Shown here: positions 8,594 to 18,002 of the stretch, piece by piece | Layout: every line of letters begins with the position of its first letter | How positions within the stretch are numbered: the first letter of the stretch is position 1 | NCBI GenBank assembly: GCA_946480835.1 | Contig: CAMLLC010000003.1 | Coordinates: 184,857-248,856, forward strand | Length of the DNA: 64,000 nucleotides | Source of the DNA: Entomomonas sp945283395 | GTDB taxonomy: Bacteria; Pseudomonadota; Gammaproteobacteria; Pseudomonadales; Pseudomonadaceae | Direction: 5' to 3' | Program-made: the position numbers and the translations under genes | Notes under the pieces: generated by a model | What the model was told of the DNA's origin: nothing | Database searches by the model: none | Seen by the model: the letters and a program-made list of their open reading frames with translations, nothing else

Positions 8594-8972
8594 CATAAAC
8601 TTGTGCTAAATGCTTATGGTAAAAATGAACTCAGCCTTTTCGTCAGTTAACCTGTTAACAACCTATTAACTGTGCTTTTAACTAGTTTCACTTATTTTAT
8701 TGCTATTAGTTAGTTCTATTAATAAGGACTAACTAATTTTCCCCATTTGCTTTTTTTATTAAATGTTTATTAGTATTACCAATTAGTTAACTTTGTTTGG
8801 AATACTTTATTCCTTTCTTGGCATTTTGCTTATTACGCTGTTGCTTAATTATCTTAGTAACTAATCACTTAACACGCTATCTTTAAAATAAAGCTAGATT
8901 ATTTTAAACTTAGCATTAAACACTTTGTTATAATGAGCAGTTTCCTTCATACATTAATAATTGACTAGTCAT
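8594..8972 (+). other. Intergenic region between OPT gene and valS
   Basis: No convincing gene. It contains a candidate terminator (8705-8742) and, near the right end, a TATAAT at 8929-8934 that could be the valS -10 box, though no good -35 is placed 16-18 bases upstream. The rest is AT-rich with scattered GTTAAC-like repeats and nothing I can name. Confidence 0.4.
8705..8742 (+). terminator. Candidate terminator downstream of OPT gene
   Basis: A perfect 10-bp inverted repeat (ATTAGTTAGT at 8705-8714 with ACTAACTAAT at 8728-8737), a 13-base loop, then a short T run. The stem is AT-rich and lies over 100 bases after the OPT stop, so strength is uncertain. Confidence 0.4.
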
Positions 8973-11825
8973 ATGGACAAAACATACCAACCTGAAAGTA
9001 TCGAACGCTCATGGTATCAAACATGGGAATCCAATAACTACTTTGCTCCGCAAGGTAAAGGCGAACCCTATTCTATTGTTATTCCACCCCCTAATGTAAC
9101 GGGAAGTTTACACATGGGGCATGGCTTTAATAATGCCATTATGGATGCCCTTATTCGCTTCCGTCGTATGCAAGGTAGAAATACCCTATGGCAACCAGGC
9201 ACTGACCATGCCGGAATAGCTACGCAAATGGTAGTTGAACGGCAATTAGCACAACAAAATATCAGCCGCCATGATTTAGGCCGTGACCAATTTATTGAAA
9301 AAGTTTGGCAATGGAAAGCTGAGTCAGGTGGTAATATCACTCGCCAAATACGCCGTTTAGGTTCTTCTGTTGATTGGTCAAGAGAACGCTTTACTATGGA
9401 TGAAGGCTTATCTAATGCGGTTAAAGAGGCCTTTGTGCGTCTTTATAATGATGGGCTTATCTATCGTGGCAAACGATTAGTTAATTGGGATTGTAAACTT
9501 CGTACTGCTATTTCTGATCTTGAAGTAGAAAGTCTTGATGAAAAAGGCCACCTATGGCATTTACGTTATCCTCTTAGTCAAGGGCAACAAACCAAAGAAG
9601 GCAAAGACTATCTCATAGTAGCTACTACCCGTCCTGAAACTATGCTAGGAGACACTGCTGTTGCAGTACATCCAGCAGATGAACGTTATCAACACTTAAT
9701 AGGCAAAAGCGTTTTATTACCACTGGTTAATAGAGTAATTCCTATTATTGCCGATGAATATGTTGACCCTGCCTTCGGTACAGGCTGTGTAAAGATCACC
9801 CCAGCCCATGACTTTAATGACTACGAAGTAGGCAAAAGACACCAATTAACCCTTATTAATGTGTTAGATGCTGATGGCGCTATTTTGTCAGAAGCGCAAG
9901 CCTATAACATAGATGGTTCAGTTTCCAACGCCATCAATACCAGCCTACCCGCTACCTATGCAGGTTTAGATAGATTTGCCGCAAGAACAGCTATCGTAGA
10001 AGCATTTGAACACTTAGGACTATTAGAAAAAATTGAAGATCATGCCTTAAAAGTACCCCGTGGTGATCGTTCAGGAACTATTATCGAACCTTGGTTAACC
10101 GATCAATGGTACATTAAAGCATCGGTACTGGCTAAACCTGCCATCGAAGCAGTAGAAGATGGTCGTATCAAATTTGTCCCTAAACAATATGAAAACATGT
10201 ATTTTGCTTGGATGCGTAATATTCAAGACTGGTGTATCAGTCGCCAATTATGGTGGGGGCATCAAATTCCTGCTTGGTATGATGAGCAGGGTAATGTTTA
10301 TGTAGGTTGCAACGAGCAAGAAGTTCGTCAACAACATAATCTAGCTGACAATATCACCCTCACCCAAGATCAAGATGTCTTAGATACATGGTTTAGCTCT
10401 GGACTTTGGACCTTTTCTACTTTAGGTTGGCCAGAGGCGACCAAAGCATTAGCTACCTTTCATCCTACTTCTGTGTTGGTAACTGGATTTGACATTATTT
10501 TCTTCTGGGTAGCCAGAATGATTATGTTGACTATGCACTTAATAAAGAACCCAGATGGTACGCCGCAAATTCCTTTTAAAATTGTCTATGTTCATGGTTT
10601 AGTAAGAGATAGCCAAGGCCAAAAAATGTCTAAAGCTAAAGGAAATGTATTAGATCCTTTAGACCTTATCGATGGTATTGATCTTGAAACATTAGTAAAA
10701 AAACGCACTACGGGCCTAATGCGTCCGCAAGATGCTGCCAAAATAGCCAAACAAGCCCGCAAAGTATTTGCTGATGGGATTGCGGGCTATGGTACTGACG
10801 CGCTACGTTTTACCTTTTGTTCACTAGCCTCCACAGGGCGTGATATTAATTTTGATATGGGACGGGTCGAAGGGTACCGTAACTTCTGTAACAAAATTTG
10901 GAATGCAGCCCGTTATGTACTTTTACAATGTGAAAATCAAGATTGTGGCCAACAAGATGAAAAGGTTGAACTTACCCTAGCAGATCGTTGGATCATATCT
11001 CTATTGCAACATACTGAGGCTGAAGTGACCAAACAACTAGATCAATTCAGGTTTGATCTAGCGGCGCAAAATCTTTATGAATTTATTTGGAACCAATATT
11101 GCGATTGGTATCTAGAGCTTTCCAAACCAGTGCTTTGGGACGAGGCCGCCCCAATAGAAAGACTACGAGGTACGAGACGGACTCTAGTTAGAGTGTTAGA
11201 GGCTATCTTACGCTTAGCTCATCCTTTTATGCCTTTTATCACTGAAGAAATTTGGCAAAGCATTAAAGGTTTAGCTGGCAAAGTAGGGCCTACCATCATG
11301 CTACAAGCTTATCCTGTGGCAGAGCAACACAAAATAGATAAACAAGCAGAAGCGGATATAGAATGGTTAAAAGCCTTCATTAACGGCATACGTAACATTA
11401 GAGCCGAAATGGCTATTAACCCAGGCAAACCGTTAGCGGTGCTATTAAATAATGTCAACAGTGAAGATCAACGCCGTTTACAACAAAATTTAACCGCTTT
11501 ACTCAAACTAGCTAAACTCTCTAGCATTAGCCTACTAGCTAAAGGTGAAGAAGCTCCTGCGGCAGCCACCACGTTAGTAGGGGAAATGGAAGTATTAGTG
11601 GCGATGGCTGGTTTAATAGATAAAACGGCTGAATTAGCTAGGTTAGATAAAGAAATCCAAAAAATTACAGCTGATATTACCCGCACCAAAGGCAAGCTTA
11701 GCAATGCTAATTTTGTTGATAAAGCGCCCGCTGAGGTAATAGCCAAAGAACGAGCTAAACTTACTGAAGCTGAACAAGCCGTGAGTAAATTAAGAGAGCA
11801 ACAACACAAAATAGCTAACTTGTAA
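8973..11825 (+). CDS. valS: Valyl-tRNA synthetase
   Basis: A 950-residue class Ia aminoacyl-tRNA synthetase that charges tRNA-Val and edits mis-activated threonine. Seen: the HIGH-type motif HMGH after PPNVTGSL (about residue 45), the editing-domain segment TTRPETMLGDTAVAVHP (about 220), KMSKAKGN (about 555) and a C-terminal coiled-coil rich in Ala, Glu and Lys (about 885-945), typical of ValS. The ATG at 8973 gives the normal family start MDKTYQPESIERSWYQ; an in-frame TTG four codons earlier is less likely. The catalytic motif reads KMSKA rather than KMSKS, which keeps the functional lysines. A terminator follows. Confidence 0.97.
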   Translation: MDKTYQPESIERSWYQTWESNNYFAPQGKGEPYSIVIPPPNVTGSLHMGHGFNNAIMDALIRFRRMQGRNTLWQPGTDHAGIATQMVVERQLAQQNISRHDLGRDQFIEKVWQWKAESGGNITRQIRRLGSSVDWSRERFTMDEGLSNAVKEAFVRLYNDGLIYRGKRLVNWDCKLRTAISDLEVESLDEKGHLWHLRYPLSQGQQTKEGKDYLIVATTRPETMLGDTAVAVHPADERYQHLIGKSVLLPLVNRVIPIIADEYVDPAFGTGCVKITPAHDFNDYEVGKRHQLTLINVLDADGAILSEAQAYNIDGSVSNAINTSLPATYAGLDRFAARTAIVEAFEHLGLLEKIEDHALKVPRGDRSGTIIEPWLTDQWYIKASVLAKPAIEAVEDGRIKFVPKQYENMYFAWMRNIQDWCISRQLWWGHQIPAWYDEQGNVYVGCNEQEVRQQHNLADNITLTQDQDVLDTWFSSGLWTFSTLGWPEATKALATFHPTSVLVTGFDIIFFWVARMIMLTMHLIKNPDGTPQIPFKIVYVHGLVRDSQGQKMSKAKGNVLDPLDLIDGIDLETLVKKRTTGLMRPQDAAKIAKQARKVFADGIAGYGTDALRFTFCSLASTGRDINFDMGRVEGYRNFCNKIWNAARYVLLQCENQDCGQQDEKVELTLADRWIISLLQHTEAEVTKQLDQFRFDLAAQNLYEFIWNQYCDWYLELSKPVLWDEAAPIERLRGTRRTLVRVLEAILRLAHPFMPFITEEIWQSIKGLAGKVGPTIMLQAYPVAEQHKIDKQAEADIEWLKAFINGIRNIRAEMAINPGKPLAVLLNNVNSEDQRRLQQNLTALLKLAKLSSISLLAKGEEAPAAATTLVGEMEVLVAMAGLIDKTAELARLDKEIQKITADITRTKGKLSNANFVDKAPAEVIAKERAKLTEAEQAVSKLREQQHKIANL

Positions 11826-11851
11826 ATTTTTTTTACAAATGCTACTTTAAC

Positions 11852-11884
11852 AAGATCCTGTATTGCTATACAGGATCTTTTAAA
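11852..11884 (+). terminator. Rho-independent terminator after valS
   Basis: An 11-bp perfect stem (AAGATCCTGTA 11852-11862 with TACAGGATCTT 11869-11879), a 6-base loop and a short T run, 26 bases after the valS stop. Confidence 0.8.
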
Positions 11885-11922
11885 TAAGTAACTCTTTACC
11901 AGAGCATGAAAAGGATGTTGTT

Positions 11923-13560
11923 ATGAAAAAATGGTTGACTATTGTCTGTTTAAGTAGCTATAGCCTTTTTTGCCAAGCTACTCCGCAACAACTATTTTCT
12001 ACTATAAAGGCAGTTACTGTTTATACTGATAGAGCTGTCGTCACCCGATATGGAGAAATAGAGCTTAGCGCAGGTGAACACGAATTAGTCTTTGAAAATT
12101 TACCAGTTCAGTTAGACAATAACTCCCTACAAGTAACGGCAAGTGCAAGCTCAGCAGCTACTATATTAGATGTAAACAGTGTTCAAGCTAGGCTTAAAAG
12201 CAACACTAATGAGCGATTACAAAAACTTGATCAACAAAGAGCTGAACTAAAAAAACAACTTGCCAATTTGCAAGATCAGCAACTAGTGATTACCAACCAG
12301 CTTACCTTCATCCATGATATACAAACTAGCGCAACTGCCATTAATGATAAAATCAAAAGACCAACCGGTGAGCAACTACAACAAATCCTCAACTTAACCA
12401 GTGGTTCAATGCAAACATTACTTGCTGATCAACGCAAACTAAATAGCCAACAACAACTACTTAATCAACAACTGAACATACTTAATCAACAATACTTACC
12501 TCTCGACAAAGAACGACATTTACAAGTTAAACACGTCTCCGTTAGAGTATTAATGGCAAAAGCTGGAAAACTTAAGTTAAATTTAAACTATCTCATTTTT
12601 GGGGCTAGTTGGTCGCCACTTTATGATGTTCGATTAAACAGCCAGCAACAACAACTTAGCCTAAGTTATAAAGCCAATGTAGTACAACAAACTGGCGAAG
12701 ACTGGCAGCATGTTAAACTTACCTTATCTACAGCCCGACCTGCGCTAGGAGGCAATGCACCAACCCTCGGCAACTGGCACCTAGCTATAGCTAATAACGA
12801 AACTGCACCACTATTAGAAGCCAAAGCAGATTATGATAGCGCTGCTGAAAACTCTGCCAAAATGATGAGCAGTCCTTCTGCAAATCTTTACAAACCCACG
12901 GCTAGGCAGGTAGTAAATATTAATACTAGTATGACTAGTACCTCCTTCAATATTAGCCAACCCACTTCGTTAATAAGTGGCGGCAGCAAGCAACAAGTCA
13001 CTATTGCTGTTATAGACCATTTAAAGGCTGACTTAGTCTATAAAATAATCCCACGATTACAACCTACTGCCTACTTACAAGCTGATATGAACAATAATAG
13101 TGACTATCCGTTATTAGCAGGAAACTTAGCTATTTTTATGGATGGTCATTTTATAGCTACTAGTCAACTTAAGACCACTATGCCTTACGAATCATTCAAA
13201 CTAGACTTAGGAGTAGATGAAGCAATTGCAGTAACCTTTAAACAACTCAAACGCTATACTGAAAAAACCGGCTTTACTAATAGCAATGAACGCATCACTT
13301 ATCAATACGAAATAACCGTGCAAAACAATAAGATTCATCCCGTAAAAGTACAGATCAATGACCATATCCCGGTATCACAAAGTGACAATATCAAAGTTAA
13401 ATTACTTAGCCCCACTCATATACAACCAGATAAACAAGGCAAATTAACTTGGCAAAATACCCTTAGCCCTGCTGAGAAACAACTTATTCCTATTAATTTT
13501 AGCGTTGAATATCCAGCTAGAATACGAGTGAAGGGTCTCCAAAAAGGAACTTACCAATGA
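11923..13560 (+). CDS. MuiA-like DUF4140/DUF4139 exported protein, copy 1
   Basis: A 545-residue exported protein of the mucoidy-inhibitor A-like family. The signal peptide runs to about residue 19 (FCQAT). The DUF4140 part begins with IKAVTVYTDRAVVTR (about 28-42), followed by a Gln-rich coiled-coil (about 90-195) and then the DUF4139 beta-rich part (GASWSPLYDVRL at about 227, GEDWQHVKLTLSTARP at about 264). Function is unknown; the name comes from a Streptomyces-independent E. coli mucoidy phenotype and should not be read as a mechanism. Its last codons overlap the start of a paralogue (ATGA), so the two are translationally coupled. Confidence 0.8.
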   Translation: MKKWLTIVCLSSYSLFCQATPQQLFSTIKAVTVYTDRAVVTRYGEIELSAGEHELVFENLPVQLDNNSLQVTASASSAATILDVNSVQARLKSNTNERLQKLDQQRAELKKQLANLQDQQLVITNQLTFIHDIQTSATAINDKIKRPTGEQLQQILNLTSGSMQTLLADQRKLNSQQQLLNQQLNILNQQYLPLDKERHLQVKHVSVRVLMAKAGKLKLNLNYLIFGASWSPLYDVRLNSQQQQLSLSYKANVVQQTGEDWQHVKLTLSTARPALGGNAPTLGNWHLAIANNETAPLLEAKADYDSAAENSAKMMSSPSANLYKPTARQVVNINTSMTSTSFNISQPTSLISGGSKQQVTIAVIDHLKADLVYKIIPRLQPTAYLQADMNNNSDYPLLAGNLAIFMDGHFIATSQLKTTMPYESFKLDLGVDEAIAVTFKQLKRYTEKTGFTNSNERITYQYEITVQNNKIHPVKVQINDHIPVSQSDNIKVKLLSPTHIQPDKQGKLTWQNTLSPAEKQLIPINFSVEYPARIRVKGLQKGTYQ

Positions 13561-15191
13561 ACAAATGGTTATCTATTATTTGCCTAAGCACACTCAGTAT
13601 CTCCTGCTATGCTGAGCAAATCACCTTAAACTCTACCATCAAAGCAGTAACTATCTATGCTGATCGAGCCGCTATTACTCGCCAAGCACAAATCAGCCTA
13701 CCTGCAGGTGAATACCAAGTTAGTTTTGTAAACCTTCCTAACGACCTAGATGATAACTCGGTACAACTTAATGCAGAGGCAACAGCTCCCACCACTATCC
13801 TAGATCTTACCACCTCAGCAAGCTACCAACAGTACAACATCAATGATAGATTACAAACCATCAACAAACAAATAACCACCTTACAACAACAACTTAACGA
13901 TTTAACAGATCAAGAGACCCTATTAACTAATCAGCAAACCTTCATACAAAAAGCCCAAGCAGTTATTTTGGCACCTAGTAAAGACGCCTCACGTCCTACT
14001 GCTAATGAGCTAAAAAATATCCTGCAACTTAGTAAAGACAAACTGAGCCAAATTCTAGCTCAACAAAGAGAAGTAACTAAACAACGTAGTGAACTAAAAA
14101 ACCAACTTAGCGTTTTACGAAGTCAACTAGACCCTTTACAAAATAATGGCCACGCCATTAAAAATGTAGTTGTCCGCCTCAATTTAGTTAAGCCAGCTAA
14201 CGTTAAACTAAATTTAACCTATACAACATTAGGCGCAAGTTGGTATCCCCTCTATGACGCACGCTATAACAGCAAAACCAAGCAACTTATTCTCAATTAT
14301 TTTGGCGTAATACGCCAAAAAACTGGCGAAGATTGGCATCAAATAAAACTGACTCTTTCTACTGCTAAACCGGCAATAAGTGGTAATCCACCAACACTAA
14401 GTAACTGGTTAATAGATGAATTAAAGCCATTACCTATTGCTGCTGCTTCTAGTGTTGCTGATGCAGCCAAAATGATGGATGCAGCCCCCAGACCTCTGAC
14501 TAATATTCGTCGGGCTAAAGATATCGAAGCACTCACAAAAATGGCAAGCGTTGACTCCAGTATAACTAGTGCTTCCTTTAACATAGATAAGCCAACCTCT
14601 TTAATAAGCGGCAAACCTCAACAAAAAGTAGCTATTACTAGTATTAAACTAACTAGCGAACTTCACTATATTACCGTACCACGTCTAGCACAAACTGCCT
14701 ACTTGCAAGCGAAAACTACTAATACTAGCAATTTTCCTTTACTAACAGGTAAGCTCAATAGCTTCATGGATAATAAATTTATTAGCACTAGCCAGCTAGC
14801 TACCACCATGCCTAACGGAGAACTAAAACTTGATTTAGGAGCAGATGAGGCTATTGCCGTTAATTTCAAACAACTTAGACGCTATACTGAAAAAACAGGT
14901 TTTACCAGTAGCAGTGAAAAGGTCACTTATGAGTATTTAATTACAGTTAAAAATAACAAAGCTACTCCTGAACATATCAACGTGCTAGATCACATTCCTG
15001 TCTCACAAGATGAGCAAATTAGCGTCAAATTATTATCTCCTAACGCTAATAAAGATAAGCAATTTAACCAAGATAAAGAAGGCCAAATAAACTGGACATG
15101 GACATTACAACCAAGTGAAAAAAAAGAAGCCACTTTAAGCTTCTCTGTTGAATACCCTGTAGGAATTGAAGTTACTGGGCTTCCTCAATAA
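13557..15191 (+). CDS. MuiA-like DUF4140/DUF4139 exported protein, copy 2
   Basis: A 544-residue paralogue of the preceding gene with the same order: signal peptide (about 1-19, SCYAEQ), DUF4140 start IKAVTIYADRAAITR, Gln-rich coiled-coil (about 95-200), DUF4139 core (GASWYPLYDARY, GEDWHQIKLTLSTAKP) and matching C-terminal RYTEKTGFT segment. Start and stop overlap (ATGA) with copy 1 shows one transcript. The pair probably arose by tandem duplication and could form hetero-oligomers; that is inference. An 11-bp stem-loop follows before the convergent aspA gene. Confidence 0.8.
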   Translation: MNKWLSIICLSTLSISCYAEQITLNSTIKAVTIYADRAAITRQAQISLPAGEYQVSFVNLPNDLDDNSVQLNAEATAPTTILDLTTSASYQQYNINDRLQTINKQITTLQQQLNDLTDQETLLTNQQTFIQKAQAVILAPSKDASRPTANELKNILQLSKDKLSQILAQQREVTKQRSELKNQLSVLRSQLDPLQNNGHAIKNVVVRLNLVKPANVKLNLTYTTLGASWYPLYDARYNSKTKQLILNYFGVIRQKTGEDWHQIKLTLSTAKPAISGNPPTLSNWLIDELKPLPIAAASSVADAAKMMDAAPRPLTNIRRAKDIEALTKMASVDSSITSASFNIDKPTSLISGKPQQKVAITSIKLTSELHYITVPRLAQTAYLQAKTTNTSNFPLLTGKLNSFMDNKFISTSQLATTMPNGELKLDLGADEAIAVNFKQLRRYTEKTGFTSSSEKVTYEYLITVKNNKATPEHINVLDHIPVSQDEQISVKLLSPNANKDKQFNQDKEGQINWTWTLQPSEKKEATLSFSVEYPVGIEVTGLPQ

Positions 15192-15213
15192 TTTACTAGT
15201 GTTACGTTAAGTT

Positions 15214-15250
15214 AACTAGGCGAACTAACAGATAGTTCGCCTAGCTTATT
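15214..15250. terminator. Stem-loop between DUF4139 pair and aspA, probably bidirectional
   Basis: A perfect 11-bp inverted repeat, CTAGGCGAACT (15216-15226) with AGTTCGCCTAG (15234-15244), loop of 7 bases. It sits between convergent genes. The T tract is weak on both strands, so it may act in both directions but less efficiently. Confidence 0.6.
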
Positions 15251-15305
15251 CATATAATAGCCAAATTACCACTGAGATAACATTGAATTATTCAATGGTC
15301 CATTA

Positions 15306-16739
15306 TTAATGTTTAGTTAAATCAGTAAGAACTAAATGAGGCGCTATCATATTTTCAGGTTTAAGAATCTCTTCAAGCTTATCCTCAGTTAGTAACTTTT
15401 CCTCACGCACCAATTCTAATACTCCCTTGCCTGTTACCAAAGCTAAGCGAGCAATACGAGTAGAGTTTTCATAACCTATATAAGGATTAAGCGCTGTTAC
15501 TAAGCCTATAGAGTGTTCAACTAGGTATTTACAATGCTCTACATTAGCGCTAATTCCTTCTACACAAAGGGTGCGCAACATTTCCATAGCACGACTTAAT
15601 AACCTTACTACATCAAACGTCTTGTAAGCTATCAAAGGTTCCATCACATTCAATTGTAACTGGCCACTTTCAGCCGCTAGCGTTATCGCCGTATCAGCTC
15701 CAATAATTTCAAAAACTACTTGATTAACTGCCTCAGGGATTACTGGATTAACCTTACCCGGCATAATTGAACTACCGGGCTGTCTAGCAGGTAAGTTTAT
15801 CTCATTAATGCCTGCTCTTGGACCACTGGATAATAATCGCAAATCATTACAAATCTTTGACAGCTTAACAGCTGTCCGCTTAAACATCCCAGACAACAAT
15901 ACAAAAGCGCCCATATCAGAAGTGGCTTCAATTAAATCAGTGGCTGGTAACAATACATGACCACTAATAAGGGCTAAATGTTGAACTGCCAAAAATTGAT
16001 AACGAGGGTCAGCATTAATACCCGTGCCAATAGCTGTACCCCCCAAATTCACTTCCCGCAATAAATCAGGAATTAATAATTTAATTCTATCTAAATCCTC
16101 TGTCAAAGTTGTAGCAAAGGCATGAAATTCTTGACCTAGCGTCATAGGCACGGCATCTTGCAATTGTGTCCGCCCCATTTTAATTACTTGCGCAAACTCT
16201 TCTGCTTTCTTGGTAAAAGCATCCCTTAACTTAGCTAATGCTTCCAATAATACATCATAGCCCAATAATAAACCTACTCTAATAGCACTAGGATAAGCAT
16301 CATTAGTAGATTGTGCCATATTCACATCATTATTAGGATGTAAATACTTATATTCCCCTTTCTTATGCCCCATCTCCTCCAATGCAATGTTAGCTATTAC
16401 TTCATTCGCATTCATGTTAGTTGAAGTGCCAGCACCACCCTGAATCATATCTACCAAAAATTGATCGTGAAACTCACCCTTAATAATACGTTGACATGCT
16501 TTCACAATAGCTGCGTGCTTGTCGGCAGACAAATATCCCAATTCATGATTTGCCGCCGCAGCAGCCCACTTTACCATAGCTAATGCATTAACAAATTTAG
16601 GAAAATGTGACAAAGGTACACCACTTAACTTAAAATTATTAATAGCACGCAACGTTTGAATACCATAATAAGCTTCGCTCGGAATCTCTAAGGAACCTAA
16701 CAAATCTTTTTCAACACGAAACGATGCAGAATGAGACAT
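15306..16739 (-). CDS. aspA: Aspartate ammonia-lyase (aspartase)
   Basis: A 477-residue member of the aspartase/fumarase superfamily that converts L-aspartate to fumarate and ammonia. The signature loop GSSIMPGKVNP is near residue 325. Other conserved parts are GAGTSTNMNANEVIAN (about 103) and STNDAYPSAIR (about 144). Compared with the FumC encoded at 57-58 kb, the PSEAYYGIQTLRA N-terminus and NNDVNMAQSTND segment are aspartase-like. It may feed fumarate into the TCA cycle and release ammonia. It is divergent from a LysR gene, with a candidate LysR site between them. Confidence 0.93.
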   Translation of the reverse strand: MSHSASFRVEKDLLGSLEIPSEAYYGIQTLRAINNFKLSGVPLSHFPKFVNALAMVKWAAAAANHELGYLSADKHAAIVKACQRIIKGEFHDQFLVDMIQGGAGTSTNMNANEVIANIALEEMGHKKGEYKYLHPNNDVNMAQSTNDAYPSAIRVGLLLGYDVLLEALAKLRDAFTKKAEEFAQVIKMGRTQLQDAVPMTLGQEFHAFATTLTEDLDRIKLLIPDLLREVNLGGTAIGTGINADPRYQFLAVQHLALISGHVLLPATDLIEATSDMGAFVLLSGMFKRTAVKLSKICNDLRLLSSGPRAGINEINLPARQPGSSIMPGKVNPVIPEAVNQVVFEIIGADTAITLAAESGQLQLNVMEPLIAYKTFDVVRLLSRAMEMLRTLCVEGISANVEHCKYLVEHSIGLVTALNPYIGYENSTRIARLALVTGKGVLELVREEKLLTEDKLEEILKPENMIAPHLVLTDLTKH

Positions 16740-16833
16740 AATACAAACCTATAAAAAGTTAATCTTTATTTACAAAACCGTTGCAATAATAGGATTTAAA
16801 AGACTTTCTTACCAATGCCTTTATTTGCTATCC

Positions 16834-16850
16834 TATGCAAAAATCGCATA
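16834..16850. promoter_or_regulatory. Candidate LysR-type binding site (T-N11-A) in aspA-lysR gap
   Basis: Perfect inverted repeat TATGC-N7-GCATA in the 143-base space between aspA and the divergent LysR gene. Its inner bases satisfy the T-N11-A rule for LysR-type regulators. Wider flanks add an imperfect TTGCT/AGCAA pair. Confidence 0.5.
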
Positions 16851-16882
16851 AGCAACAGATTAGTTAATAAGTGGATTGCCTC

Positions 16883-17794
16883 ATGAATTTAGAACTAAGA
16901 TGGTTAGAAGACTTTAGCGCTCTAGCAACTACCCTTAGCTTCTCCAAAGCAGCAGAACAACGTTTTGTCACTCAGCCTGCTTTTAGTCGACGTATTAAAA
17001 ACCTCGAACAAGCGCTTGGTTTTCATCTTATAAATCGCTCTAAAACCCCTGTAGAACTCACCGAAGCAGGTCAAGTATTTCTCATAACCGCGCGCAATGT
17101 TATAGAACAACTCCACGAAATCGTTAGACATATCCACCATACTGACACCACGCAAGGCGAAATACTCCAATTTGCAGTAGCCCATTCTCTTGCCCAAGGT
17201 TTTTTCCCTCAATGGATGGGCAAATTACGTAGAGAAGGGCTTTTTATTACTAGCCGATTATTAGCTGCTAATGTAGGAGATGCTACCCGTGCTTTAAGAG
17301 AAGGTGCTTGTGATCTAATGCTAGCCTACCACGACCCTGAATCAGCTTTACAACTTCCCCCCGAGCTTTTTCCGTGGCTTATTCTAGGTCATACTGAAAT
17401 GGTTCCTGTTTGTGGGCTTGATCAATACCATAGGCCCTTATTTACCATAGACATTAATCAACAATTGCCGCTATTAGCTTATGGGCAAGGGGCTTTTCTA
17501 GGCCATTCTGTTAACTTACTGCTTAGGCAATCTAAACTACGTTATGTAAAATTATTTGAAACAGCTATGGCTGATAGTTTAAAAGCTATGGCTATAGAAG
17601 GGCTAGGTATTGCATGGCTTCCTAAGCTTAGCGTTGAAAATGAACTAGCCCGCAAAGAACTTATTATATGTGGCGATAAACAATGGTATATTCCTCTAGA
17701 AATTCGCCTCTATCGTTGCTCTCTGATCAGAAAAAATGCCATTAAATCCTTCTGGGAAAAACTAGAAAACCAATCCAACTTAACAAAAACCTAA
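16883..17794 (+). CDS. LysR-family transcriptional regulator, divergent from aspA
   Basis: A 303-residue LysR regulator: N-terminal winged helix-turn-helix (LRWLEDFSALATTLSFSKAAE-VTQPAFSRRIKNLE, residues 4-45) and a periplasmic-binding-protein-like effector domain. The ATG at 16883 gives the standard family start and has GTGGA upstream; a GTG four codons earlier is less likely. The RWLEDF-AL-FSKAAE start resembles the HypT/YjiE-like branch, but I cannot assign it. Divergent placement next to aspA suggests it controls aspA and itself. Confidence 0.83.
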   Translation: MNLELRWLEDFSALATTLSFSKAAEQRFVTQPAFSRRIKNLEQALGFHLINRSKTPVELTEAGQVFLITARNVIEQLHEIVRHIHHTDTTQGEILQFAVAHSLAQGFFPQWMGKLRREGLFITSRLLAANVGDATRALREGACDLMLAYHDPESALQLPPELFPWLILGHTEMVPVCGLDQYHRPLFTIDINQQLPLLAYGQGAFLGHSVNLLLRQSKLRYVKLFETAMADSLKAMAIEGLGIAWLPKLSVENELARKELIICGDKQWYIPLEIRLYRCSLIRKNAIKSFWEKLENQSNLTKT

Positions 17795-17831
17795 CAATTT
17801 ATAAAAATAATTATGAGTTCTCTTAAAGTTT

Positions 17832-17994
17832 ATGGCAAAAAAGGGTACACTTTATTTAGCTACTCCTATTAAGTTTTAGGCCACATTGCTTCTACTAAAA
17901 AATTAACTGAGTCGGTAAAGCTAAGCGACTAGAATTAACCATAGGACAAGCAACAAAAGATATTTACCAATTAGTAGCAAACAAGGTTATATGA
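17832..17994 (+). pseudogene. Possible internally deleted remnant of rsmI (16S rRNA 2'-O-methyltransferase)
   Basis: This short stretch reads like the two ends of RsmI with the middle missing. At 17832 an ATG opens MAKKGTLYLATPI before a stop at 17877-17879; RsmI proteins begin with a G-LY-VATPIGN segment. Further on, in shifted frames, comes KKLTESVKLSD and then LTIGQATKDIYQLVAN, ending at TGA 17992-17994, which resembles the RsmI C-terminus (LTG--KK-LYQLAL). A normal gene is about 850 bases; only about 160 remain. This is my reading of short similarities and could be chance. Confidence 0.33.
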
Positions 17995-18002
17995 TTTAGG
18001 TT

